In this document: positions 1 to 6,638 of the stretch, piece after piece
Position numbering within the stretch: position 1 is the first letter of the stretch
Layout of the letters: each line of letters starts with the position of its first letter
Source: Planctomycetota bacterium
GTDB taxonomy: Bacteria > Planctomycetota > Phycisphaerae > WQYP01 > JAJZKY01
Assembly: GCA_021803885.1 (NCBI GenBank)
Contig: JAJZKY010000060.1
Location: 1 to 12,107, forward strand
Direction: 5' to 3'
DNA length: 12,107 nt
Program-made: the position numbers and the translations under genes
Notes under the pieces: model-generated
What the model was told of the DNA's origin: nothing
Seen by the model: only the letters and a program-made list of their open reading frames with translations
The model's database searches: none

Positions 1-134
1 GTCCACAGATCCTCGAGGAGCGTGCGAACCTGGTCTGTGTCCCAGACATAGAGCCGCTGATAGATCGGCACGCAGAATCGCATGCCGTCGGTCACGATGT
101 CGGACAGAGCCTTGAGTTCGCTGTGTACGCTCAC
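1..134 (-). CDS. Second DUF262 (GmrS/SspE-type) protein, N-terminal 44 residues only
   Basis: The gene runs off the left edge. A GTG at 134-132 overlaps the TGA of the preceding DUF262 gene (131-133), giving a GTGA junction, and the frame stays open to base 1. The translation contains VPIYQRLYVWDTDQVRTLLE, the same N-terminal signature as the upstream DUF262 protein (YQRPYVWGREKVEQLLEDL). This motif opens the DUF262 nucleotide-binding domain of GmrSD/BrxU/SspE-type restriction proteins. An AAGG sits about 10 bases before the GTG. The diagnostic DGQQR motif would lie outside the window, so the family call rests on this N-terminal block and the tandem position. Translational coupling to the first DUF262 gene suggests that the two products are made together, possibly as a heteromer. 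Whether this copy carries the HNH (DUF1524) nuclease domain cannot be seen. Confidence 0.75.
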   Translation of the reverse strand, partial: MSVHSELKALSDIVTDGMRFCVPIYQRLYVWDTDQVRTLLEDLW

Positions 135-1618
135 GAAGCACCCACCTTCCCACGGACGAACGCGTCAGTAATCCATGTGCGCTTCCCCGCTAGAGTGCCA
201 GTGCGGTCAAAATAGCGCAGCACACGCTGCTGGTAGCGGCCTCGTACACCGCCTTCATGATCGGAATTGTCGTCAAAGGCCTGATCGGCATGGGACTTGG
301 CCCTTTCTTGGAGGTATTTGATTACTTCTTCGGGCCGGAATGCCCCGCCGATCACGTCTAGCAGGTTACGGGGTTCTCTCTTGAAGAAGTTGACGGCCGT
401 TTCAGCCTTAACGGATTGCCACTCCACTCGAATTGCCCCCAGTAGGTGCTCCAATCGCAATGCGAACATGAGCAATTGATCCGGTCCAAACTGGTCGAGG
501 TACATCAGGCTTGCCAGAAGGAACGCCTGCCTTAAGTAATCCGACCCGCCGGCAACCACCTCATCATGGAACATTTTGAAGGCCCGCATTTGCGGATCGC
601 CCTGATCCTCGCGGAGCATCGCCGTCGCAACTTCGGCGTACTTGTCAGCATAGAGGAAGAAGCCCACCCCTCGTGGCAGCGGCTGCCGGATCGCGAAGGG
701 CAGGTCCGCCGCCCGACCACCCAATCGGATGGATGCTGATTCCAGGTAGTACTCGTCGTGTGGCAGCAACTTCAGCGCAGTCGCTCGCCGGTTGCTCATT
801 GACGCATACAGCGGCACAGTGTCGGCCGACGGCATGGCAATTGAGCGGGTCTGAAACTCATCTATCAGTAAATCTCGCAGATCCTCCAACCTACGACCGT
901 CTGCCACGTTACCCGTCCAGCACCGCGCTCGCCACAGAAGCAGCCCAAACAGGGCCGGCGCAAAATCGCTGTGGCCGCCGAGGACCGCTGGCATCTTTTG
1001 CATTCGTTCCCAGCGACCAGCACAAGCCTTCTCCAGTGCAATAGCGTGGTCAGCCTTGGCAATTGCGCGCAGGTGAAAGGCCTTGAGTAGGTCGGTGGCG
1101 TTCAGTGGGACGCCACGGTTGTTCTGGGTATCAAAGAAGGTAAACGCCAAGTCTTCGGAATCCACCGTGATGACCGTGAAGCAGATACGATCAAAAATCG
1201 CTGCTGAGAGTTGCGGCTGCTGCATCAGGTCCCGCGCCAGGCGAATATTCTTGATCGACAGCGGATTGCGGTAGCTCAGCTCGCAGTTTGCCGGTAGGCC
1301 GCCCGTTAGCAGATAGTGCAGAATGCAGAGAGCGGTTAGACGCTGCTGCCCGTCGATGACAAACATCCGGGCTTGGGCAGCGCCTTCCCCTGCGGCGGCA
1401 TGCAGCAAGATGGTCCCCATGTAGTAATCGGGGGATTCTGGTTTGCTCTGGTGATCCCGCAGGTCTTCCAGGAGTTGCTCGACCTTCTCACGCCCCCACA
1501 CATAGGGCCGCTGGTAACTGTCCAGTGACAGAGCTTCAGTAGCTCCAGAAAACAGCTCGGCAAAACTGCGCTGGCCCACCTTCACGCTGCGCTGAGATGC
1601 TTGCCCGCACGCCGTCAT
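131..1618 (-). CDS. DUF262 domain protein (GmrS/SspE-like NTPase of a modified-DNA restriction or defence system)
   Basis: This is a 495-residue protein. Residues 35-41 are YQRPYVW and residues 88-97 are IDGQQRLTAL; together they are the DUF262 signature, in which DGQQR forms the nucleotide-handling site in GmrS, BrxU and SspE relatives. A further family block, FFDTQNNRGVPLNATDLLKA (161-180), is present. The C-terminal half is mostly helical-looking and I see no HNH/DUF1524 nuclease motif. This copy may therefore be the sensor/NTPase half, with nuclease activity supplied by the second DUF262 protein or by NurA. The ATG at 1618 overlaps the TGA of a 22-codon ORF (ATGA), with GGAGG four bases upstream. 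Its stop overlaps the GTG of the next gene. Sampled 60-base stretches are richer in GC (58-70%) than samples from the HerA gene (45-52%), so this module may have a separate origin. Confidence 0.85.
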   Translation of the reverse strand: MTACGQASQRSVKVGQRSFAELFSGATEALSLDSYQRPYVWGREKVEQLLEDLRDHQSKPESPDYYMGTILLHAAAGEGAAQARMFVIDGQQRLTALCILHYLLTGGLPANCELSYRNPLSIKNIRLARDLMQQPQLSAAIFDRICFTVITVDSEDLAFTFFDTQNNRGVPLNATDLLKAFHLRAIAKADHAIALEKACAGRWERMQKMPAVLGGHSDFAPALFGLLLWRARCWTGNVADGRRLEDLRDLLIDEFQTRSIAMPSADTVPLYASMSNRRATALKLLPHDEYYLESASIRLGGRAADLPFAIRQPLPRGVGFFLYADKYAEVATAMLREDQGDPQMRAFKMFHDEVVAGGSDYLRQAFLLASLMYLDQFGPDQLLMFALRLEHLLGAIRVEWQSVKAETAVNFFKREPRNLLDVIGGAFRPEEVIKYLQERAKSHADQAFDDNSDHEGGVRGRYQQRVLRYFDRTGTLAGKRTWITDAFVRGKVGAS

Positions 1619-1683
1619 GGTGCCTCCAACTCAACATTCTGAGCACGCACGGTGGGAAATGGATCGGGTTTTAGGAATGACAT
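1615..1683 (-). CDS. Possible 22-residue leader or micro-protein between herA and the DUF262 gene
   Basis: An ATG at 1683 is preceded by a perfect AGGAGG (1696-1691) with an ideal seven-base spacer. The reading frame encodes 22 residues, starting MSFLKPDPFPTVRAQ, and ends in a TGA (1617-1615) that overlaps the ATG of the DUF262 gene as ATGA. The Shine-Dalgarno match is the best in the window, which argues that ribosomes load here. The ORF could be a real micro-protein. It could also be a leader that delivers ribosomes to the DUF262 start by termination-reinitiation. No homology is recognisable at this length. It lies in the 162-base gap between herA and the DUF262 gene; the remainder of that gap (1684-1780) shows nothing else that I can assign. 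Confidence 0.5.
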   Translation of the reverse strand: MSFLKPDPFPTVRAQNVELEAP

Positions 1684-1780
1684 TACCGGGCCTCCTGTTA
1701 CATATTCATCGATACCCATCCACAGATTACGGAAATTGCGCGATTCATTGCACACCGGACAATGCCGCTAAGGCCAATTA

Positions 1781-3601
1781 TCATCCACTTGACAATAAAT
1801 TGCCCAGGCTGTTTGTTGCGATGAACTCATCGGCTCGATTAAACACATTCAAAAAGAGCGGTGTACCAGCGAATGACAGTGGGCTAATTGGCCCTATCGT
1901 CATGAAAGAGTACTGACGGCTGGAAATATCAAATGAAGAATGTGGATCACGGAATAAGCCGTAAAGGCGCAGCGCCGAATCATCACCACCAATCAACTGC
2001 CGTAGTGCCTGAAATTCTTGCCCCATCGACAGCCCGAATCCGAAAAATTGAATGCGAAGCTGCTGTAAAATTTCAGTATGGAGGGAACCGAGGGTCTGGC
2101 TTATGAATAACCACCCCAATCCGTATTTACGCGTGGTACGAACAGCGTCTATCAATACATTTCGAACCGCGCCAGCGGCATTTCCGTCCTCAGGTAATTG
2201 GCGTGGCGCGAGGCGGTGCGCTTCATCCATCAATACCAATGTGTTCAGCCCTTTCTCCTTGCCCTCTTGAAAGCGCTTTTCGGCAATCGATGTAACACCA
2301 TCAAGCAATCGCTTAATTACCAGGGATTGAATCGTATCCGTCCAAAGCATTCCAGCCGCCTGCTCTCTGGATAAATCTATTACCAGCACTGGACGAACAC
2401 CTTCCTTCGGATTCAGATCAAGCAGCCAATTCAGCGCACTCTCGACTGTTCTAGCCTGCTCCCTTGATTTATCGAACAACGCCGTGACTGGTTTCCAATA
2501 GCGATCAAAGAAAACGTTTGCATCCGCATCGACCCGGGCGGACTCAAAACGCTCACGGGTACCTGGGGTACGGTAAAACACCTGCTGAACCTTAGTGTCT
2601 GCTAGAATCGCCCATGCTGTGTCAAACGCCGGCCGCTCATGAAGATCTTCCAACTTGACCTTCTTTTTCTTCAGCTCGTCTGCTAGTTTTGCGCACGCAT
2701 CCCGGCGATTATCGCCTTTCGGCATGGTTAATTGCTGAAAGAAATCGCTTTCAAACAGAATCTCCTCAAACAGTTCCCACCGGTCAAGGACGAGGTTTTG
2801 AACCGAAAGCTTGGCTACTTTCTTCCTAAACTTCCTGGCAACATCCGCGAGAGGTATACGCATTTCACCGCTTCCACCGCCCTGAAAATCTTTTGCGAAC
2901 TCCCCTTGAGGATCAAGGATGAGTAACCCCATTTGCTCATACCTCATATACGCACATAGCGCCATCTTCGCCAACACACTCTTCCCGCTACCAGTTTTTC
3001 CAAAGATGCCGATATGGTAAGCCTCTCCTGCCCCATCGGGACCCCGATCAAAATGCTTGAACCATAATGGCAACCTCGGCGTCGATCCGTACACATTTCC
3101 CAGATAGAATATTTGATCCCTATAGCGGCGCAAGACAGTCCCAAGGACGTCATCGTTCACGATATGTATGGCCGTACCAGTCGATGGCACCGTACCCATT
3201 ATACTCGGCTCATAACTAATTCCGCCCTTCGCGTCCGACGTACCCGTTGGCAATGCCACATGCTTGAATACCGCACTAATCGTCATCTTGCCAAGGTGTG
3301 TATCTTGGCGTTCACTGACCGCCTCGATCCTTCCCCGTTGTCGAATGAGCGATCGCATCGTTGGATCCTCATGCCAGACATTGCGAAGCTCAATCTCAGT
3401 AATCTGGCCGAGCGCGTAGTGGGGAGTGCCGTCCTGAGCGAAGGAGAACACAGCGAGCTCACCGACCAGCTTACGACCTGCCGCAGTGCCAATGACATCA
3501 ACCGCAAATTCGGAGGTACTTGAAGGCGATCCAATTACGCCAAGGCGCTCTGTCCGAGCAACCACTGCATCAAGTTGTTCAGCACGAGATGTTTCGGCCA
3601 T
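1781..3601 (-). CDS. herA: HerA-like hexameric DNA translocase ATPase
   Basis: This is a 606-residue HerA/FtsK-superfamily ATPase. The N-terminal ~115 residues are beta-rich and fit a HAS-barrel domain. The Walker A motif is GKTGSGKS at 201-208, followed by LLILDPQGEF (226-235), which is typical of HerA. Walker B is LVLMDEAHR (455-463, D459/E460). The later RTTRKYG and FISQT stretch (488-503) fits the sensor and arginine-finger region. HerA forms a hexameric ring that pumps duplex DNA and activates the NurA nuclease, and the preceding gene encodes a NurA-like protein. The ATG at 3601 has AAGGAG (3615-3610) with an eight-base spacer, and this site overlaps the TAA of nurA. In bacteria, HerA paired with nucleases or other effectors is common in defence loci. 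The segment between the Walker motifs (240-400) is long and contains a lysine-rich patch (KKKKVK, 311-316). Confidence 0.93.
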   Translation of the reverse strand: MAETSRAEQLDAVVARTERLGVIGSPSSTSEFAVDVIGTAAGRKLVGELAVFSFAQDGTPHYALGQITEIELRNVWHEDPTMRSLIRQRGRIEAVSERQDTHLGKMTISAVFKHVALPTGTSDAKGGISYEPSIMGTVPSTGTAIHIVNDDVLGTVLRRYRDQIFYLGNVYGSTPRLPLWFKHFDRGPDGAGEAYHIGIFGKTGSGKSVLAKMALCAYMRYEQMGLLILDPQGEFAKDFQGGGSGEMRIPLADVARKFRKKVAKLSVQNLVLDRWELFEEILFESDFFQQLTMPKGDNRRDACAKLADELKKKKVKLEDLHERPAFDTAWAILADTKVQQVFYRTPGTRERFESARVDADANVFFDRYWKPVTALFDKSREQARTVESALNWLLDLNPKEGVRPVLVIDLSREQAAGMLWTDTIQSLVIKRLLDGVTSIAEKRFQEGKEKGLNTLVLMDEAHRLAPRQLPEDGNAAGAVRNVLIDAVRTTRKYGLGWLFISQTLGSLHTEILQQLRIQFFGFGLSMGQEFQALRQLIGGDDSALRLYGLFRDPHSSFDISSRQYSFMTIGPISPLSFAGTPLFLNVFNRADEFIATNSLGNLLSSG

Positions 3602-3613
3602 TTTGCACGCTCC

Positions 3614-4792
3614 TTACCGTCCACCTTCGCTGCGGTATCCATGCATCGCGAAAAAGACCTCGCCTATATCGCCATCATAATCAACACTTATTCTTTGAGT
3701 TGCAACCTGGCGGAACGCCGGTATAGCCGCCGCCAATGACTTGGCCATGCGATCGGCCATATAGAGCGGATACGGTTCCAGCATAGATGCTACGATTGTT
3801 TGTTCCTTCAGCCCGCGCAAAACCACCGCTAATCGATGTGGATTGTCTGCCACAGCAGAACCCACCTCGACACGCATTGCCGGGATAAACCCATGTGGTC
3901 GATAATACACCACCTTTATTGTTTTAAGCGCTGCGACAATCTCATCCGCAATGGCCTTTAACGCATCGGCTGTCGCACCGCCAGCCGTGGCCGTATGCAG
4001 GTGGAAATTATTGTCCAACATTGTCTGAGGTCGCGTGAATTCCCCTGGCCGAAGTAGCATCGTCAGCAGCGAGCGATCGTCGTGGTGAGACGGCCAGCCG
4101 GCCCTTTCGCCGATTTCACGCCTGGTCGCATATTTGGGCAGCCCTGCGTATGCCTTGTCCGACCTCGGGCATCTCAGGACATCGCGGTAATGCTCAATGA
4201 ATTCAAGTGCGCGCCGCTGGAACTCGTCGACGCAGGCGAGTGCCGTGGCCCCCAACTTTCCGGTGATCTCGTGTGCTTTAGCAAACGCTTGGTTGAAATA
4301 GATCACGGGCAATGACAATGTCATGTCGAGCAACACAAGATCATGCGGAGCGCCAATCGCCAATTCCAGCTCACGCCCCAGCATCACCGCCCGTAAAACT
4401 GTGGGAGTACTGTCATTATGTACTTCGGCATGAACAAAAGTGCGGTAGTGGGGTGCGTCCCAGTGCCTAGTCTCGCTCGGCGGGGTGAGCCCCTCAACAG
4501 CAACCGCCGCAGCGGCAGCCAGATCAGCCGCCAATAACCTTTCGATAGCGTACGAACCATCCGTGGCGCAAGTTGTCGGAATGGCGGGGCTGGGCAGCTC
4601 AGACTCATGAGCGATCAGCCGTTCATTTTCCAGCCTCTTTCGTAATCCTGCCTTTTCTTGCTTAATGCGAGTGAAGTCTCCAAGCAGGTGAGCCCCGACC
4701 TGAACCGCGCTGGCCAACACTTCTTCGACCAAACCGGCTGGCAAGTCCGCAAAGGGTCTGGCCTGCCTAACGCCATCTATTGAATCGGCCAT
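3614..4792 (-). CDS. nurA: NurA-like 5'-3' nuclease, partner of HerA
   Basis: This is a 392-residue protein counted from the ATG at 4792. The NurA pattern is visible: an acidic DGSY near residue 79 that begins the nuclease core (manganese-binding Asp in the family), VLLDMTLSLP around 155-163, LPKYATRRE around 219-227, a DDRSLL block around 239-244 and the C-terminal EPYPLYMAD (339-347), which is characteristic of the family. NurA is a dimeric nuclease that sits against the HerA ring and degrades DNA as HerA moves it. The start is either ATG 4792 or an adjacent GTG 4795. I chose the ATG because GGAGG (4805-4801) lies eight bases upstream and because TGATG gives direct coupling with the DUF4338 stop. 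The herA ribosome binding site overlaps this gene's stop. The call rests on motif pattern and adjacency to herA; overall identity to archaeal NurA looks low. Confidence 0.82.
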   Translation of the reverse strand: MADSIDGVRQARPFADLPAGLVEEVLASAVQVGAHLLGDFTRIKQEKAGLRKRLENERLIAHESELPSPAIPTTCATDGSYAIERLLAADLAAAAAVAVEGLTPPSETRHWDAPHYRTFVHAEVHNDSTPTVLRAVMLGRELELAIGAPHDLVLLDMTLSLPVIYFNQAFAKAHEITGKLGATALACVDEFQRRALEFIEHYRDVLRCPRSDKAYAGLPKYATRREIGERAGWPSHHDDRSLLTMLLRPGEFTRPQTMLDNNFHLHTATAGGATADALKAIADEIVAALKTIKVVYYRPHGFIPAMRVEVGSAVADNPHRLAVVLRGLKEQTIVASMLEPYPLYMADRMAKSLAAAIPAFRQVATQRISVDYDGDIGEVFFAMHGYRSEGGR

Positions 4793-5943
4793 CACCCCGC
4801 CCTCCGATCACTTGGAGTCCACAAGCGATAGGATTCTGGATCAAAACACCGAAACTCCGGGCAACGCTTCGCCCTGGCGAGAAACCATCGATCACGAAAC
4901 ATTTCCCACGCGTCCTGCTCAGTCATTTTAAAGAACCGCGGACGACTCAGTTCACCCCTCAGGAAAGCCAGAGCATCATGTCCGAGCGGCGCACCATAAA
5001 TCTCTCGCTGAATCCCATGATTGGCGAGCTTAGCGGACAACCCGATTCGAGACAATACCTTGCGGATCACCTCCCGTTTGTTACGAAAACCATCTCCCCA
5101 TGGTTCTTTCTTGGCAGTCGCTTCGCACCATCGATCAGCATACGTGCGGATGTCACCATAAACGCCATTGGAAAAATGGAATTCGCCCCAACCCTCCGTG
5201 GTGCCAATACGGTGCCAATAATTCGTGCCATCGATTCGCAAGCGATTGTAGAGGCTTGACCGCCCAAGCGCGGAAGTAGTCGTGATCAACGCCAAGTATG
5301 GTTTTCGCACTTCACCGCTAATCACAGTTTGGCGTCCGCCGTACCGTCGCCGGAAGGCCTCGCGCACTGTTTGAGTCATCGCCAACATGGCCACCAGCTT
5401 TCCACACAGCAAACCGCTATACGGTGGGACCGCTCCGAGCACGAAGGCGTCCATAACATGATACAAGCGCTCTTTCTTTGCCAAGGCGTCCCAGCCAATC
5501 CACTGATCACGCGCTCGGAGTGAGTAAACAGGATCGCCAAGTCCAAAAATTCCTATCAACTTACCATTGCTCTGATCTTCCACTAAAAATCGCAACCGTC
5601 TGCCATAGCCTGACGAAACTGGAATGCTCCAGTGTAGGCAGACATACCGAAAGAGTAATTCATCTTCGGTATTGGTATGTACCTCAATCAGCCTAGGCCT
5701 GACATTTCCCGGTAACAAATCCGAACCAAACGCGATGCGCTTTAATAAGCGATCCTCATACCGCGAAAGCCGCTGCCGGGCTTCCTCGCGCTTCTTAAGG
5801 CAGGCCATCTCGTTGATGCGACGAAGATCACCTTTTGTTGAGTCGGCGGGCAATTCCACTCGGCCACCACATATGGTATAACCCTGCTTCCTTAAACTGC
5901 GAAGTATGTTCCTTCGCAGTATAGCTTTAGATTTCGGTCGCAT
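4792..5943 (-). CDS. DUF4338 protein, Druantia DruA-like
   Basis: This is a 383-residue protein with the conserved core of the DUF4338 family: FLVEDQSNGKLIGIFGLGDP (119-138), RDQWIGW (145-151), VMDAFVLGAVPPYSGLLCGK (163-182), LALITTTSALGRSSLYNRL (217-235) and HRIGTTEGWGEFHF (244-257). DUF4338 includes DruA of the Druantia anti-phage system, whose biochemical role is unknown. The N-terminal ~80 residues are highly basic with coiled-coil-like charge patterning. I chose ATG 5943 because TGGGGG lies just upstream. An ATG at 5967 would add eight residues but has no clear ribosome binding site. The TGA overlaps the nurA start. No DruE-type helicase, DruB, DruC or DruD is in the window, so this is not a recognisable canonical Druantia operon. 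Here the DUF4338 gene is joined to HerA-NurA. Confidence 0.85.
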   Translation of the reverse strand: MRPKSKAILRRNILRSLRKQGYTICGGRVELPADSTKGDLRRINEMACLKKREEARQRLSRYEDRLLKRIAFGSDLLPGNVRPRLIEVHTNTEDELLFRYVCLHWSIPVSSGYGRRLRFLVEDQSNGKLIGIFGLGDPVYSLRARDQWIGWDALAKKERLYHVMDAFVLGAVPPYSGLLCGKLVAMLAMTQTVREAFRRRYGGRQTVISGEVRKPYLALITTTSALGRSSLYNRLRIDGTNYWHRIGTTEGWGEFHFSNGVYGDIRTYADRWCEATAKKEPWGDGFRNKREVIRKVLSRIGLSAKLANHGIQREIYGAPLGHDALAFLRGELSRPRFFKMTEQDAWEMFRDRWFLARAKRCPEFRCFDPESYRLWTPSDRRAG

Positions 5944-6046
5944 CGTACCCCCAGCGACTCTCCACATTGACGCTTATCCGTACATCCATCGTTTTTTCTG
6001 TGAAGTCGTTGATGGCCATCATCGGATATTGCATTTGTTTGGCCAT
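5927..6046 (-). CDS. Possible 39-residue ORF coupled to the DUF4338 gene, or a gene remnant
   Basis: From ATG 6046 the frame reads 39 residues, including MMAINDFTEKTMDVRISVNV, with GGAAGG seven bases upstream of the start. Its TAA lies inside the beginning of the DUF4338 gene, a 17-base overlap, so it could be translationally coupled. The same frame is open further upstream to 6118 (TTG) and continues to about 6275 except for one TGA near 6157, so this may instead be the tail of a decayed longer gene. A hydrophobic ORF covers the same bases on the plus strand without a good start signal, so the coding strand is not certain. No family is recognised. Confidence 0.35.
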   Translation of the reverse strand: MAKQMQYPMMAINDFTEKTMDVRISVNVESRWGYDATEI

Positions 6047-6242
6047 CTTTGTGCCTTCCGTCACCACCTTGATGGAGCAAGATCCAACTATTTCACAGCT
6101 ATTCGCCGTTGGTGTCAATGCCTGGAAATACCAGCCTGCTCACGTATTTTTCTTCGCTGGCCCTGGCGGTGTTGATCTGTTGCACCGGTCCGCCACCCTC
6201 GTAAAAAACCTGAATTTACCGACCGCAGACGAAGCATTAACC

Positions 6243-6275
6243 GCTGCCACCGTATTTCTCCCGTTGGGTGGCAGC
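6243..6275. repeat. Perfect 9-bp inverted repeat with a 15-base loop
   Basis: GCTGCCACC (6243-6251) and GGTGGCAGC (6267-6275) are exact reverse complements separated by 15 bases. There is no T-run on either side, so it does not look like a standard intrinsic terminator. It sits between the leftward defence-like operon and the DnaA-box region and could be a protein-binding site, a hairpin or a boundary element. Confidence 0.6.
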
Positions 6276-6295
6276 ATTTGAACTGTCGGTAGTTT

Positions 6296-6304
6296 TGTGG
6301 ATAA
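6296..6304 (-). promoter_or_regulatory. DnaA box, exact TTATCCACA
   Basis: The plus strand reads TGTGGATAA, the reverse complement of the consensus high-affinity DnaA box. Confidence 0.7.
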
Positions 6305-6461
6305 GTAGTGGAAAAGCTATCTGACCCATTGGCTCAGGTACGATAAATAGCGAGTTTTTAATGTGTTATGAACAATCCCTTACTGGTTTGTTAACAGTTT
6401 TGGACAATCCGACAGGTTTGCCAAACATGCAACCGTCCGAATTTCCACGACTGAAAAGATA

Positions 6462-6470
6462 TGTGTAAAA
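6462..6470 (-). promoter_or_regulatory. DnaA box variant, TTTTACACA
   Basis: The plus strand reads TGTGTAAAA, whose reverse complement fits the relaxed consensus TTWTNCACA. It is weaker evidence than the exact boxes and lies in the most AT-rich part of the region. Confidence 0.4.
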
Positions 6471-6518
6471 GAATGTAAGTGCATATAAATAATAAACTTA
6501 CGCATAATCCATGCGGTA

Positions 6519-6527
6519 TTATCCACA
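6519..6527 (+). promoter_or_regulatory. DnaA box, exact TTATCCACA
   Basis: An exact consensus box in the opposite orientation to the other two exact copies, between the AT-rich stretch and the dciA-like gene. Confidence 0.7.
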
Positions 6528-6620
6528 ATCCAACAGGGCTTATAACGGTGATGATGTTCTTATCTTTTCATTATTAATACAGCCAGGGACCACCTTACGT
6601 ATGGACATACACCTATAAAT

Positions 6621-6629
6621 TGTGGATAA
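6621..6629 (-). promoter_or_regulatory. DnaA box, exact TTATCCACA
   Basis: The plus strand reads TGTGGATAA. The box starts within ten bases of the stop codon of the dciA-like gene. Confidence 0.7.
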
Positions 6630-6638
6630 GTTGTTGAT

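Larger units (their letters stand above)
6282..6638. other. oriC: AT-rich gene-free region with DnaA boxes; candidate replication origin
   Basis: About 360 bases without a credible gene, with spot GC near 35-38%. It holds three exact TTATCCACA boxes (6296-6304 minus, 6519-6527 plus, 6621-6629 minus) and one TTWTNCACA match (6462-6470 minus). An exact 9-mer is expected about 0.003 times on both strands of a segment this size, so three copies are unlikely by chance. AT-rich stretches around 6340-6375 and 6455-6510 could unwind, and an inverted repeat GTAAGT/ACTTAC (6475-6480, 6496-6501) and a GTTTG-C-CAAAC palindrome (6416-6426) lie between the boxes. A DciA-like helicase-loader gene ends ten bases from the last box. 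This arrangement fits oriC, but no dnaA or dnaN is visible. A DnaA-titration or DnaA-regulated promoter region, or a plasmid-type origin, would look similar. Confidence 0.5.

Noticed and set aside
5967..6281. Plus-strand ORF of 104 residues with a hydrophobic N-terminus
   Set aside because: It starts at a TTG without a ribosome binding site, lies opposite the possible small minus-strand ORF and its translation resembles no family.
6429..6480. Further DnaA-box-like sites such as ATTTCCACG
   Set aside because: It has two or more departures from the consensus, too weak to count in an AT-rich region.
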